From: Rosa chinensis
Lineage: Eukaryota; Streptophyta; Magnoliopsida; Rosales; Rosaceae
DNA length: 64,000 nt
NCBI RefSeq assembly: GCF_002994745.2
Contig: NC_037094.1
Location: forward strand, 16,454,001-16,518,000
Direction: 5' to 3'
Made by a program: the position numbers and the translations under genes. Within the stretch, counting starts at the first letter, position 1. Every line of letters starts with the position of its first letter. Positions 11,488-23,006 of the stretch are shown piece after piece. The notes beneath the pieces were generated by a model that did not search any database, was not told the origin of the DNA, and saw only the letters and a program-made list of their open reading frames with translations.

Positions 11488-11691
11488 TTTAATAAAGGGT
11501 TCGTGACCACTTACCCAATTTCAGCTTCAAAATTGCCCACTTACTCCACTAAGAGTTTTTTAACCCCATTTTCCCAATTCAGTATTAAATGACAATTTTA
11601 ACCTTCAATTAATTATAAAATTACAGCTTTCACTCTCTCTCTGCAGACTGATCTCTCTCTCTCACTCCCTACCTCCGGCTAGAGGTGGGAG

Positions 11692-11778
11692 GTGTGCGAG
11701 CAAGCTCTTGCCCACGTCACGCGCAAGGCCGACAACGCAACACTCTGCGTCACCTGCAATCGATCAGAAATCCACGAA
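11692..11778 (+). pseudogene. CONSTANS-like B-box fragment captured in MULE
   Basis: Translation from 11692 gives 'VCEQALAHVTRKADNATLC', then 'VTCNRSEIHE'. This matches the second B-box of plant CONSTANS-LIKE transcription factors (pattern [23 protein letters not shown]), a zinc-binding module. One zinc Cys is replaced by Arg (TRK for TCK). Only about 29 residues survive, with no CCT domain. Non-functional capture. Confidence 0.7.
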
Positions 11779-12085
11779 AATGATCGCCAAGAGGAGAAGA
11801 GTTTTAAACATTGATCATAATATGGTACTACTCAATTTTTGAAGAAATATTTTCTCAATAACTACTTCAAACTCAAATGTGTATTAGTATAGTCGTTAAG
11901 TTTGTTCATCAAATGATGCAGGTGTTTATTTTGTACAAGTGATATGTGGGGATATGTATATAATTCGGTGAATAGATTTTGTAATTTGATGATCACAGTA
12001 CTATTGTAATCACTAGTAGGCTTGAATTGGGTGAAAGGATAACAAGAGAAAAATGGATAATCATGATAGGAAAAGTTTTTATTAA

Positions 12086-12477
12086 GGATTAAATTCTGCT
12101 TACTACCTTGTATTTTCAAGGGTTCATCAGTTCAGTCTCTGCACTTCTAAATTAATCAGAAATTTCCTTGCACTCTCCAATTTCATCAAATCGATCCAAT
12201 CCGTCACTATTCTGTTAATTTTCGCTGTTAAAATGACGTGGGACCTTCTCACAGGGAAATTCTCAAACTACCCATCTCTAGACAGCCCGCCGACGCGTCA
12301 GTGTTGTGAATGCAGATGGATAGTTTGGAAATTTTCCCCGAAAATTGACTGAATAGTGACTGATTGGATCGATTTGATGAAATTGGAGAGTGCAAGGACT
12401 TTTCTGATTAAATTAGAAGTGCAGGGACTGAACTGATGAACCCTTGAAAGTACAGGGTAGTAAGCAGAATTTAGTCC
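12086..12477. mobile_element. 392-bp MULE-type MITE nested in a MULE
   Basis: Inverted ends of about 150 bp begin 'ggattaaattctgctta' at 12086 and end as the reverse complement 'taagcagaatttagtcc' at 12477. The 9-bp TSD 'ttttattaa' lies at 12077-12085 and 12478-12486. No coding capacity. A second copy is at 59213-59605. Confidence 0.9.
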
Positions 12478-12788
12478 TTTTATTAATCATCATCAAGCCC
12501 CATGTGCCATCAACCTCATACATGGAAAAAGATTAATAATCAGTTGCCGGATTCTGGTCATCGGTTGCAGGATTCCTGTCACCGGTCGCAGAATTCCGGT
12601 CATCAGTTGCAGGATTCAGGTCGCTGAATTCCTGTCACCGGTAGCCGGAGTCCGCCACCGGAGTTAAGCAAGGTCTCCAATGACTTCTTTCTCTAAATGA
12701 CAAAGAAGGAGAGGGCAAAATTATCCCAAAAATAAAAAAAATGAATAAAAAAAATACTTAATTGGGTATTAGGGAAATAATCTCTTAC

Positions 12789-13773
12789 ATGCTCATAATC
12801 AAAAGTTATGTTCTTTGCATTCCCTCCGATCACTGTGATTCCGTTAACTCCTGCATTGTTGACCTGTATTACATAACAGTGTATTAAACTGTATAACGTA
12901 TCTATATAAAAACCAGCAAGTCAAATTATAATTTCTTTTCTTTGTGGAGGAGCTTTTTGATCCTTTGTCATTAACTATATCATAGGAATTGAAATTCAAA
13001 TAATACTGATAGAGAGGTAATAAAGTACCAATATGTCAAGCTTCCCGAACTGGGATTCGATGAAATCTGCTAAAGAAGCAATGCTAGTTGCATCGGTTAC
13101 ATCTAGTTGATGAAAAATTACATCAGTCAAGCCAGAAAGCTTGAGCTTTTCGACAGCTTCTTGTCCGCTCTTCACATCTCTTGCAGTTAATACTACCAGG
13201 ATCCCATTAGAAGCTAGTTGCCTGCATATCTCAAATCCAATCCCTTTGTTGGCCCCAGTGACCACACAAATTCTGAAACCAAAAAGAGAACAAGTATTTA
13301 TTGCCGGTGAGAATCAAGACAATTAAGTTAGTAATTAAGGAAATTGTCTCTGCTTAAGTTTGTAGATGTGTCAGGTTGCTGTGAACCAGAACTGTTGTAA
13401 CATTACATAGAATTAGACACGCATGTCTGAATTTCTGGTCCTAATTTATAGTCTGGCAATATAACATAATTTCATTAATAAATCTATGATATATATAGAA
13501 ATAGACTATTAGTCCCAAATTAATCTATTAATGCGCATATGGAGCTAGTTTACTTCTAAAAGTCTGAATCAAACTAATTTATTTGATGTATTGGTATACA
13601 TTAATATACCTTAGATAGAATCATGGAATCATATAACATTTCAGATATTAATTTGATCGACAAGACACATGTAATACTTAGCCTTCAGTGAAGAAAGTGT
13701 TTATGGGAATCTATGAACATATGTGTGTATATACTTACCTCTTTGACTGAGAATCGTTGGTTGTTTCGGCCAT
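12789..13773 (-). pseudogene. SDR-B: 5' half of an SDR gene (exons 1-3 only)
   Basis: Exons at 13739-13773, 13029-13272 and 12789-12863 encode MAETTNDSQSKR, then [17 protein letters not shown], and end FDYEH after VNNAGVNG. Sequence and intron phases follow SDR-C closely. Beyond the exon 3 donor (CAT|GTAAG on the minus strand) the sequence switches at 12787-12788 into the truncated MULE of the 12.8-kb block, so exons 4-5 with the catalytic Ser and Tyr-Lys are missing. It could still be transcribed from its TATA box but cannot make an active reductase. Its promoter keeps the uninterrupted version of the site where a CACTA element sits in SDR-C. Confidence 0.9.
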
Positions 13774-13860
13774 ATGAAGCAAATTAACTATAAGTGAGAC
13801 GAGGTATGAAAGCTAACTTTAATCGATTGTCGATGTATGCATCTACTATTGGTTTCTTGG

Positions 13861-13870
13861 TATTTATACC
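13861..13870 (-). promoter_or_regulatory. TATA box of SDR-B
   Basis: On the minus strand GGTATAAATA, about 90 bp upstream of the SDR-B ATG at 13773. The same motif is at 32895-32904 upstream of SDR-C. Confidence 0.6.
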
Positions 13871-13945
13871 TTTTCCTTTTCCACTGTGTTGATCAATCTG
13901 TGGCGCAAGTATGTCGTATGCAATGACCCTCAGTTAACAACGACG

Positions 13946-15474
13946 TCTTCCATGCTCGGAGCTTTGCATGCTCGGTGCTTTGGGCCCAGACACGTGCAGC
14001 TCACATGTCAAATTATAAAGAGGAAATTGTTGATGGGAAAGGCTTAGCCTGTTCCCGGTTGACGTTAAGTGAAAAGATTTCTACCCATGACTGGACAACC
14101 CCATTCTCTTAAGCCGACTGCTACTCTGCTAGGTTCCTCTGAAGTCTAAAGACCTATACTTCTGTTCATCTCCTTTTCAAGGACATGGCCTGAGGTAGAT
14201 TAGGAATTCACCAGTAGCTCTGGTTTAGAGGTCCGACCTGTGTGGCAATCGATTAGCTACCAGCACAGGAAAGTGATTGACTTCGTTTGGTGCAGCAAGA
14301 TCAGATAGGACTCATGGGAAGAACGCAAGCAACAATACCCAACAATAGCTATCGGAGACGAATCAAAAACTCCGGAATGGCTGCCGGAAACCGGAATCAC
14401 AGTGAAATCCGATGTCACCCAAAAACACAATTTCGTCAGAACCCAATCGAATTCAAAATGAGAGGATTAAGTTTCATACAAATGCAGCTCAATCCGTAGC
14501 CGGAGTCGCCGGAAAAAGTTGGAGAACCGCCGTGGAAGCTTTAAGCTGTCTAGCTTAGTACCTTCGTCGTCCGTATTTGAATGGACAATCTGAGATCGGG
14601 AAGACGTCGGCGTCAAGGATTCGAAGCTAACGCCGGTGTTCCGCCTCCGGTAGATGGCCTGACTGTGAGAATACGACCGGGTCTCGCCCTCGGCCCTCGG
14701 GTAAGGGTCGCAATACCGGGTCAGAGACTCTAGATCTCTCTCGATCCCTCTACATCGTTGATCTGATCGAAGGCTGATATAAAGTCTCTCTTTAATTAAT
14801 TTGGAACGGTCCTGATAAAGAGGTGACATTTCGACGGTTTAGACTGCACCACGTGATTTTGGAATTTTCTTTAATAGTTTCTCAAAATTCTAAAACTTTG
14901 GAAAAATCACAATAAATAGATCAGGTGTCCGAAAATTTTTCTCAAAATACCCATGGACTCGTGACATCGTGTACTTTATCATCAAATCCTTAAATTGAGG
15001 AATTCACTGCATGAAAATTTTTGAAAAATATTTTCGAGCGCCTTTACACTTATCGAAATCAATAAATAATTTTCGCACTATCTCACTTAAACTCAATAAA
15101 TTTTTTGCGGCTCACAGATTGGGGATCCTCTTCCCAATTCCCCCCCCCCCCCCAAAAAAAAAAAACCCCAATTAAAGAAATGACTACAAAAATTGATCGT
15201 TTTATAATATTTTCACAGGAGAAATAAAATCGCAACGAATTAATATTTCCGAAAAAAGCGTGATGAAAAATGTTGGAATATTTCTTCATATTTTGGGCAA
15301 TCCAAAGGAAAAAAAAAGTTAAAAGTCAAGCAATTTTAAATTCTCTAAGTGTTTATTGGGTGGTAATAGGTATAATGTAAAAAAAATTTAACCATAATTG
15401 AAAACGGTCAACCCTATAAAAGCTTATATTTTCCTAAAATGAGCCAAATCACGATAAGGTGAACATCCAAAAAA
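13946..15474. other. Unassigned sequence with short unrecognised frames
   Basis: Homology to the SDR-C upstream region stops at 13945. A GC-richer patch (14290-14830) contains a 120-codon minus frame (14467-14829) with Arg/Ser-rich composition and no recognisable domain; it may be debris of a first exon. 14850-15470 is AT-rich with a poly-C/poly-A run at 15140-15170. Confidence 0.5.
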
Positions 15475-18400
15475 ATTTGGATCGCACCAAATTCTTATAT
15501 GCTTACTAGTGTAGTCTAACTTGTTTATTAGTTACATGAAAAAGTATACATTCCATAACCAACAAGGTAGAGGAAATAGAATTTATCAAAATCGACTGTT
15601 GGATGTTATTATGACAAGAAGAAATGGTTGTGGCCAAATTTTCAGCTATTTTCGTTGTCGTTTGGTTCTCGATCCACTAGGTCAATCATAAACCCTAAAT
15701 ATCACATGAAACTAATATGCTCATAACTGCTTATTCGCAACTTATTTTTTCGATCTGTCAGCTCTCACACTCTCATGGGTATAAGCTATATCAACTACTG
15801 TGAAAATTTCAGAAAGTTTCTCTCCTTATGGTTCCGGTCCTCTTAGGGAAGTATAAGCATATAAAGGGTTGACCGCTTTGTTTGATATCGAAATGACAGC
15901 GGATCAGATTAAATTTTTTATATAGTACCTATGAATACGCTATAGATAGATGAGTAGTGTCAAATTTATCGATTTTCAGTTTCGATTGTTTAGATCGCAT
16001 GAAATCCTTATATGCCTACTAATGCAGTTTAACTTGTTTGTTAGTTATATTGAAAAAATATACCTTCTATGAGAAATAATGTGGAAGAAATAGACTTTAT
16101 CAAAATTGACCATTGGATGTCATCATGATAATAATATATAATTATGGTCAAAATTTCAGCTATTTTCGAAGTTATTTGGGTCTTGATCTACTAGGTCAAC
16201 CATAAACCCTAAATAACACATAAAACTAATATGCTTATAACCGCTCACTCACAGCTTCTTTTTTCTATTTGTCAGCTCTCACACTCTCGTGGCTATGTCC
16301 TATATCAACTAATATAAAAATTTAAGAAATTTTATCTACTCGTGGTTAAGCTCCCCTTAGGGAGTTATAAGTGTGTAAGTGGTTGATTGCTTTATTTGAC
16401 AACTAAATGATGGCGGATCAGGTTAATTTTTTTACACAATACCTACTAATACGCTATAAATAGATGGGTAATGTCAAATTTATCGATTTTCAGTTTCGAT
16501 TGTTTAGATCGCATGAAATCCTTATATGTCTACTAATGCGGTTTAACTTGTTTATTAGTTGTATTGCAAAATATACCTTCCATGAGGAACAATGTGGAGG
16601 AAATATACTTTATCAAAATTGACCGTTGGATGTCATCATGATAAGAATATATAATTATGGTCAAAATTTCAGCTATTTTCGAAGTTGTTTGGGTCTCGAT
16701 CTACTAGGTCAACCATAAACCCTAGGTAACACATAAAACTAATATGCTTATAACCGCTCACTCGCAACTTCTTTTTTCGATTTTTCAGCTCTCACACTCT
16801 CGTGGATATGACTTATATCAATTAATATAAAAATTTGAGAAAGTTTATCTACTCGTGGTTAAGCTCCCCTTAGGGAGTTATAAGTGTGTAAGTGGTTGAC
16901 CGCTTTATTTGACAACTAAATGATGGCGGATCGGATTAATTTTTTACACAATACTCACTAATACGCTATAAATAGATGGGTAATGTCAAATTTATCGATT
17001 TTCAGTTTCTATTGTTTAGATCGCATGAAATCCTTATATGCTTGCTAATGCGGTTTAACTGTTTATTAGTTGTATTGCAAAATATACCTTCCATGAGGAA
17101 CAATGTGGAGGAAATAGACTTTATCAAAATCTACCGTTGGATGTCATCATGATAAGAATATATAATTATGGTCAAAATTTCAGCTATTTTCGAAGTTGTT
17201 TGGATCTCGATCTACTAGGTCAACCATAAACCCTAAATAACACATAAAACTAATATGCTCATAACCGCTCACTCGCAACTTCTTTTTTCAATCTGTCAGC
17301 TCTCACAGTCTTGTGGCTATTACCTATATCAACTCATATAAAAATTTGAGAAAGTTTATCTACTCTTGGTTAAGCTCCCCTTAGGGAGCTATAAGTGTAT
17401 AAGTGGTTGACCGCTTTATTTGACATCTAAATGACGGCGGATTGAGTTAATTTTTTTACACAATGCCTACTAATACGCTATAAATAGATGGGTAATATCA
17501 AATTTATCGATTTTCAATTTCGATTTATTGGATTGCACAATATTCTTATATGTCTACTATTGTGGTATAACTAGCTTATTAGTTGTAATGAAAAGTATAC
17601 ATTCCATGAGCAACAATGTGTAGGAAATAGACTTTATCAAAATCAACCGTAGGATGTTATCATAACAAGAAGAAATGGTTATGGTCAAAATTTCAGCTAT
17701 TTTCGTCGTCGTTTGGGTCTCGATCTAGTAGGTCAACCCTAAACATTAAATATCACATATAGCTAATATGCTCATAACCGCTCATTTACAACTTCTTTTT
17801 CGATCTGTCAGCTCTCACTCTCTCGTGGGTATGATCTATATCAACTAATGTAAAAATTTTGGGAAGTTTATCTACTCATGGTTAAGCTCCCTTTAGGGAG
17901 TTATAAGTGTATAAGTGATTGATCGCTTTATTTGATATTGAAATGATGGGGGATCGGGTTAATTTTTTTACACAATACCTATTAATACGCTATAAATAGA
18001 TGGGTAATGTTAAATTTATCAATTTTTAGTTTTGATTGTTTAGATCGCACGAAATCGTTATATGCCTACTAATGTGGTATAACTTGTTTAATAGTTGTAT
18101 TGAAAAATATACCTTCCACGAGGAACAACGTGGAAGAAATAGATTTTATGAAAATCAACCGTTGGATGTCATCATGATAAGAATATATAATTATGGTCAA
18201 AATTTCAGCTATTTTCGAAGTTGTTTAGGTCTCGATTTATTAGGTCAACCCTAAACCCTAAATACCACATAGAACTAATATGCTCATAACTGCTCACCCA
18301 TAATTTTTTTTTCCGATCTGTCAACTCTCACACTCTCATGGCTATGACCTATATCAAGTAATGTAAAATTTTCAGACAGTTTATCTACTCGTGGTTAATC

Positions 18401-18735
18401 TCCCCTTAGGGAGTTATTAGTGTATAAGTGGTTAACTGCTTTATTTCACTTATTATTATTTTTTTTTGAAAGAGATTTATTTGACTTATAAATAATGGTG
18501 GATCGTGTTAATTTTTTTACACAATATCTAATAATACCCTTTAAATAGATAAATAATGTCAAATTTATCGATTTTCAATTTCGATTTTTTGTATTGCACA
18601 AAATTCTTATATGCATACTAATGTGGTATAACTTGTTTATTAGTTATAAGAAATATGTCTTCCATAACCAACAAGTTGGAGGAAATAAAATTTATCAAAA
18701 TCAATCGATGTTATCAAGACAAGAAAAAATGGCTA
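15475..18735. repeat. 512-bp tandem satellite, about six copies
   Basis: The anchor motif 'gatcgca(tg/cc)aaat' recurs at 15480, 15993, 16507, 17019, 17531, 18043 and (diverged) 18592, giving periods of 513, 514, 512, 512, 512 and 549. The last unit carries a 37-bp insertion with a T-run near 18450-18480. Each unit shares 'gctcccttagggagttata'-like and 'tcagctctcac' words. Units 2-4 are closest to each other. No coding frame is conserved across units. Confidence 0.9.
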
Positions 18736-18772
18736 TGGTCAATGAAAAAATGGCAATAGCCGCATCCAAACT

Positions 18773-19106
18773 TATTTTATTAACTACACTCTCCAAAGGG
18801 CAAAGACCGTCAACGGAAACAAGTCTTGGGACACCAACCGTTCACATATTACATTATTTTAGACTTCTGGTCCAAAATTGATCTAATTTAATCTATATTT
18901 CGACCTTGATCCTTTAAGTCAACTGAATAAAGTTTTATAATCCTATTTTATTAACTACACCCTCCAAAGAGTGAGATCGTCAATGAAAATAAGTTTTGAG
19001 ACACCGACGGTTAGATGTGAAAATTACATTATTTTAGACTTCCAATCTAAAATTGATCCAATTTCATCTATATTTATAACCCGATCCTTTAAGTCAACGA
19101 CTTACG
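18773..19106. repeat. Two diverged tandem copies of a 171-bp unit
   Basis: 'tattttattaactacac' occurs at 18773 and 18944. Both units continue with 'ctccaaag', 'acattattttagacttc' and 'gatcctttaagtcaac'. They lie directly beyond the satellite and may belong to the same decayed array. Confidence 0.75.
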
Positions 19107-19116
19107 TTTTACCAAA

Positions 19117-19630
19117 GGGTAAATTTCGCAAACACTACACCAAGTAAAGACCACTAATAATTCTTATACACAAAGTTTCAAACCAAACATTTTGGTACAC
19201 GAAATCTGAAACTCGACCCACTATCAGTACACGACGTCAATTTTTGACATCAAAATATCCATTATGCCCTCAGTTCTTTTTTTTTTAATAATTTTTTTTT
19301 CTGTTATTTTTTTTTCCTTCGTTTTATCTCTTTCTTCTTCCTTCTTCCGGGCTCACTCCCTCGCTTCCAACGCCGCCTTCCTCACCTCGCATAACAGAAA
19401 AAAAAAAATGACTCGAGTCATTTATAAACGAAGGAAAAAAAAATAACAGAAAAAAAAAATTAAAAAAAAAGAACTGAGGGCATAATGGACATTTTGGTGT
19501 CAAAAATTGACGTCGTGTACTGATAGTGGGTCGAGTTTCAGATTTCGTGTACCGAAATGTTTGGTTTGAAACTTTGTGTATAAGAATTATTAGTGGCCTT
19601 TACTTGGTGTATTGTTTGCGAAATTTTCTC
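19117..19630. mobile_element. 514-bp non-autonomous MULE-type element
   Basis: The 9-bp TSD 'tttaccaaa' lies at 19108-19116 and 19631-19639. Inverted ends of about 200 bp ('gtaaatttcgcaaac' left, 'gtttgcgaaatttt' right) leave only a short core, part of which is T- and A-rich. No gene. Confidence 0.9.
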
Positions 19631-19657
19631 TTTACCAAATAACAAGCCGATTCAAAA

Positions 19658-20488
19658 GAGAAGTTTTAAATACACATCCATAATTACTTAATACACACTC
19701 CTTACTCAATACACCTACCATTTAATTTCTTATTCTAATATTTTACTAAATACACAACCCAAATAACCTAAAATATCCTTAACATAACAAATCATGAAAT
19801 ACACTATTATTTAACAACATTAAGGCTGCTATTTAATTTAATTAATTACTTCTGTTAGTTATTGGGAAATCCATAAGGATTCATTATTGTTCCCTTCAAA
19901 TACATGCTTTGAAATAGGTTTTGTATTATTTGAGTTCTCATCCACCAAACACCATATTGATCAAGTATAAAATTTTGAGTCGAACATTCAACCAAAACTG
20001 TATCAGGAGTTTATCCACAATGGTGGAACTATGAAATTGTCATTAGATAGTCAAACAAATTAACAATTACAAAGTTTTATACTTGTGATGTTTTATATTA
20101 GATAATAAATTGACTAATCATAGCTTTTAAAAAAGAAAAGAAAAAAACTAAAAAGGTGTAAAGCGAATTGTTTTAAAAACATTTAAAGCCATTGATTTTG
20201 AAATTCTAAATTATATGGTTTGTCACTCCATTTAATTACAATTTATTTAAGGAAAATTTAAATTAGATGGTTTCTAACTTTATTCTTGTTTTAAATGAGG
20301 ATGCATGTATAGAAATTTATTGTGTTTATAATTATAGAATCATATAAGGAATATATGATTATTATTATTTTTCTTCTAATATATAGATGTCTATTTTGGT
20401 CATTTAATCTAGCTATAAAATCTTATTTGAAATATAAAATAATAGGGATGTGTATTAAGTAGTTTGGGGTGTGTATTTAAAATTTCTC
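19658..20488. mobile_element. 831-bp non-autonomous MULE-type element
   Basis: The 9-bp TSD 'gattcaaaa' lies at 19649-19657 and 20489-20497. Inverted ends read 'gagaagttttaaatacac' on the left and the reverse complement of 'gagaaattttaaatacac' on the right. The core is AT-rich and non-coding. It lies 18 bp from the preceding element, so two related insertions are adjacent. Confidence 0.9.
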
Positions 20489-20819
20489 GATTCAAAAACA
20501 GTACTTCTAAAAAAAAAAAAATCGAAAAACACTAGTACGTGGCTCGAAGCCTCGAACCTTGAAAAGCCATCACATACGTGGCCTCGCCACTCTGTCAACC
20601 CCTATCACCCTTCATATCTCGTTAACTGATATACAAGCCGGAAAAACGATATCCGATCAAACCAGAAACCTGGGCTTGACTGTCTCTGCCCTACATCCTC
20701 CAGACCCTCGTATGGAGTTCTCAAATCTCATCATGGAATCGACAGTGAAGCACAACCTGGTGTTGAAATTCAGAGGCTGGACTGGATCCAGAGGTTAGGT
20801 GACCCAAGTCTGAGTCAAG

Positions 20820-21025
20820 TTTCTCGATGACTGGAACTGGTTCGTCTTTTGTTGGTAACAGTTGTAGACGCGGAAGCCGGAGTCAGTGGCGGTAGAGAAG
20901 CAAGTGTGGTCCTGGCTGAAAGTGAGGTGGAGGAGGGTGGTGGGGGATGGGGTCGGGTTTGGGCATGTGGTTGCGGTATATTGAATAATGAGGTCGAGGT
21001 CGAGTACTCGAGTTCCTAGCTGCAT
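20820..21025 (-). pseudogene. ATG18-like (PROPPIN) N-terminal fragment
   Basis: The minus-strand frame contains 'LLHLTFSQDHTCFSTATDSG', then 'FRVYNC'. This matches the first WD-repeat region of plant ATG18/WIPI autophagy proteins (pattern L-SFNQD-GCFA-GTD-GFRIYNC). The frame is lost after about 20 further residues, and the later propeller blades and the FRRG lipid-binding motif are absent. A gene fragment with no visible transposon ends around it. Confidence 0.55.
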
Positions 21026-21026
21026 A

Positions 21027-21957
21027 GCATGGGTTTGATTTATAATGAAAGATCAAATTTTGATTTGGAATTTTGATGTTTGGTACATTTGGGGCATGAG
21101 CTTGAATGATGGTTCTGTTCTCGATCTTGATCTAATTGAATTGGGAACTCTGGGTTTTTGTTAGTTTTGGTTTATGGGTTTTGGGAGTGAATTTGTGGAT
21201 GATAATCATGTAAAGTCAGAACCAGTGTCCCGTGGTGTTGATGCTGATGATGGGGATGGTGTTGAGATTAGCAACAATGATGGCTCCTGTGCTAATAGGA
21301 TTGGAAATGGACCTAGCAGATCATTCAAACGCGATCCCGATAGCAGCCCAGAGATTCACCGGAGCCCATGGCAGCAGATCATTCAAACATATGTTGATTA
21401 AAAAAAGCTAGGGAGCATCGATTTTTTTTAAAATTTTTTTTTTTATATTGTCTCTCCCTTTTTACTTGTTCCAGATTCGATTTGCTGGTCAAATATTGAA
21501 GAGGGAATTGAATTTGGTGTGGAAAATCAAGATCAGAATGATTCAATCCGTCAAATCCCAAATCCCAGCTAAATTCTGCAGGGGACGGTGAAAAAGAGTT
21601 TTCTGGGTTGAGGAGCATGGTGAATGATGAACACCCGGGTTCCTCTCTTACACAACTATATCCAAGATGCACTTCTAAAAAGTGACAAAACAATCTAGCC
21701 AAGACCAGGTAGAACTCCACTCAGTTTGCGTAAAACTTAATTCACCCCAGTCTGCTAGCCACCCTCAATCTGGACGATTGTTAACAGAGATTTTACCAAG
21801 AGAAAAAGAGTAAAATGATCATGGTGATTTCTTGAACAGAAAACGAGCTAGCAGGTAAGCCGGTTTATATAAATGAGTGGTCAGGATTGTGAGAACACAT
21901 CTGACGGTTAGAAAGTGTGGTGATGTGCCCGAGCACTTCATGCTCTGAGCATGGAAG
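21027..21957. other. Unassigned region with an unrecognised 75-codon frame
   Basis: A plus frame (21174-21401) is rich in Asp, Asn and Ser and could be part of an exon, but no family is evident. A 15-bp word 'gcagatcattcaaac' occurs twice (near 21317 and 21374). A poly-A/T tract lies at 21420-21440. 20498-20819 likewise has only an unrecognised short frame. Confidence 0.45.
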
Positions 21958-22577
21958 AATTTTCGGTTAATTAGAGCTATTTATAGTTTAGCAACCTTGC
22001 GTCTGAGTACGTATTGGTCACGTATGCAATGGCGTCCTTCAAAGTCATCATCATTATCTACTGGGATCAATAATTGACGCAAGTGCTGATCACAAACTGT
22101 TGCCTCATGTTCATGTAAATTGACAATTAATTTTTATGTAAATCACAGGAAAATTTGTATGCATTATATCTCTTCTTTTTCAAATCACATGTAAATTGAC
22201 ATTTCTACGTGAATTGACAGGAAAATTTGTATGCATCATCTCTTCTTTTTCAAATCATTTATCACCTTTGAGTTGTTATGCATCTAAGATTTGCAAGTGT
22301 ACAAATATACACAAATTTGCATGGTTTCGATCATATGTACATGATAGGAGCATTTTAATGCGACGTTTTAACTGCATTTCCCTACATTTCTTACGTTATT
22401 TCCTTATTAAAATCCTGTTTAGGAAAGTTTCCATTCTTTGATTGGGAAAGTTCCTATTTGTAGAAAGTTTATATTTTTGTAGTTTCTATTTATCATTTTT
22501 AGTAAGTTGCCATTTTTCATTTTAGGAAAGTTTCTATTTTTCTTATTAGTTTCTATTTTTTTAGGACCTCCAAGCAA

Positions 22578-22805
22578 GTGGAAAATCTTGAGGAGGAAAA
22601 TCAAAGTTGCAAGGAAGTGGAAAATCTTGAGGAGGAAAATCAAAGTTGCAAGGAAGTGGAAAATCTTGAGGAGGAAAATCAAAGTTGCAACCAAGTGGAA
22701 AATCTTGAGGAGGAAAATCAAAGTTGCAAGGAAGTGGAAAATCTTGAGGAGGAAAATCAAAGTTGCAACCAAGTGGAAAAACTTGAGGAGGAAAATCAAT
22801 TCAAG
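22578..22805 (+). repeat. Six 39-bp tandem repeats inside the solo LTR
   Basis: The unit 'gtggaaaatcttgaggagga' plus 19 more bases is repeated six times. The last unit is shortened and diverged. Because 39 is a multiple of 3, one plus frame reads VENLEEENQSCKE repeatedly, but the array lies upstream of the LTR's TATA-like box and is most likely non-coding. Confidence 0.9.
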
Positions 22806-23006
22806 TTGAACAAGTGATAAACATGTGGGAAGATATTTTTTACAAATTTGTCTAACATATCTAGCCCTTCATTTATGTTCATCTCCACCCTCCATTCATC
22901 ATTTTTTGGGCTATAAATACACTTCTCCTCTCACTCTCAAAACCAATTCCTTCATCCATTCCATCTTCTTTGTCTCTCCATTTCCTTTCCATTTTCTCTC
23001 CATCCT

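Larger units (their letters stand above)
1..12787. repeat. 12.8-kb segmental duplication, copy 1
   Basis: Base 1 matches base 47120, and the two sequences stay collinear and nearly identical up to 12787 / 59918. The coordinate offset drifts only from 47119 to about 47131 through small indels in homopolymers, poly-G/poly-C runs and GCC-type triplets. The copy includes SDR-A, two MULEs and two retroposons. Its left limit lies outside the window. Its right limit is a sharp switch after 'aataatctctta' into SDR-B sequence. It may be a recent tandem duplication or two haplotypes assembled in series. Confidence 0.95.
11497..12787. mobile_element. MULE carrying a B-box fragment, truncated copy 1
   Basis: The left end is 'gggttcgtgaccacttaccc' at 11497, preceded by 'tttaataaa' (11488-11496). 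The complete copy at 58624-60005 shows the matching right TIR and the same 9-bp word. Here the element is cut at the 12787 junction and has lost its right TIR. It contains a CONSTANS-like fragment and a nested 392-bp MITE. Confidence 0.8.

Noticed and set aside
20795..21025. Complete small gene on the minus strand
   Set aside because: Only the ATG18-like start is recognisable; no further exons or promoter seen.
13946..21957. An 8-kb transposon bounded by inverted 'cttccatgctcggagc'/'gctctgagcatggaag'
   Set aside because: Only about 16 bp match, no TSD, and the flanks belong to different SDR block types, so a simple insertion does not fit.
22578..22805. CRISPR-like array
   Set aside because: Repeats are directly adjacent without unique spacers and the DNA is plant nuclear.
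22578..22817. Coiled-coil-like repeat protein (VENLEEENQSCKE repeats)
   Set aside because: It is a 39-bp tandem array inside a solo LTR upstream of its TATA-like box, with no gene structure.
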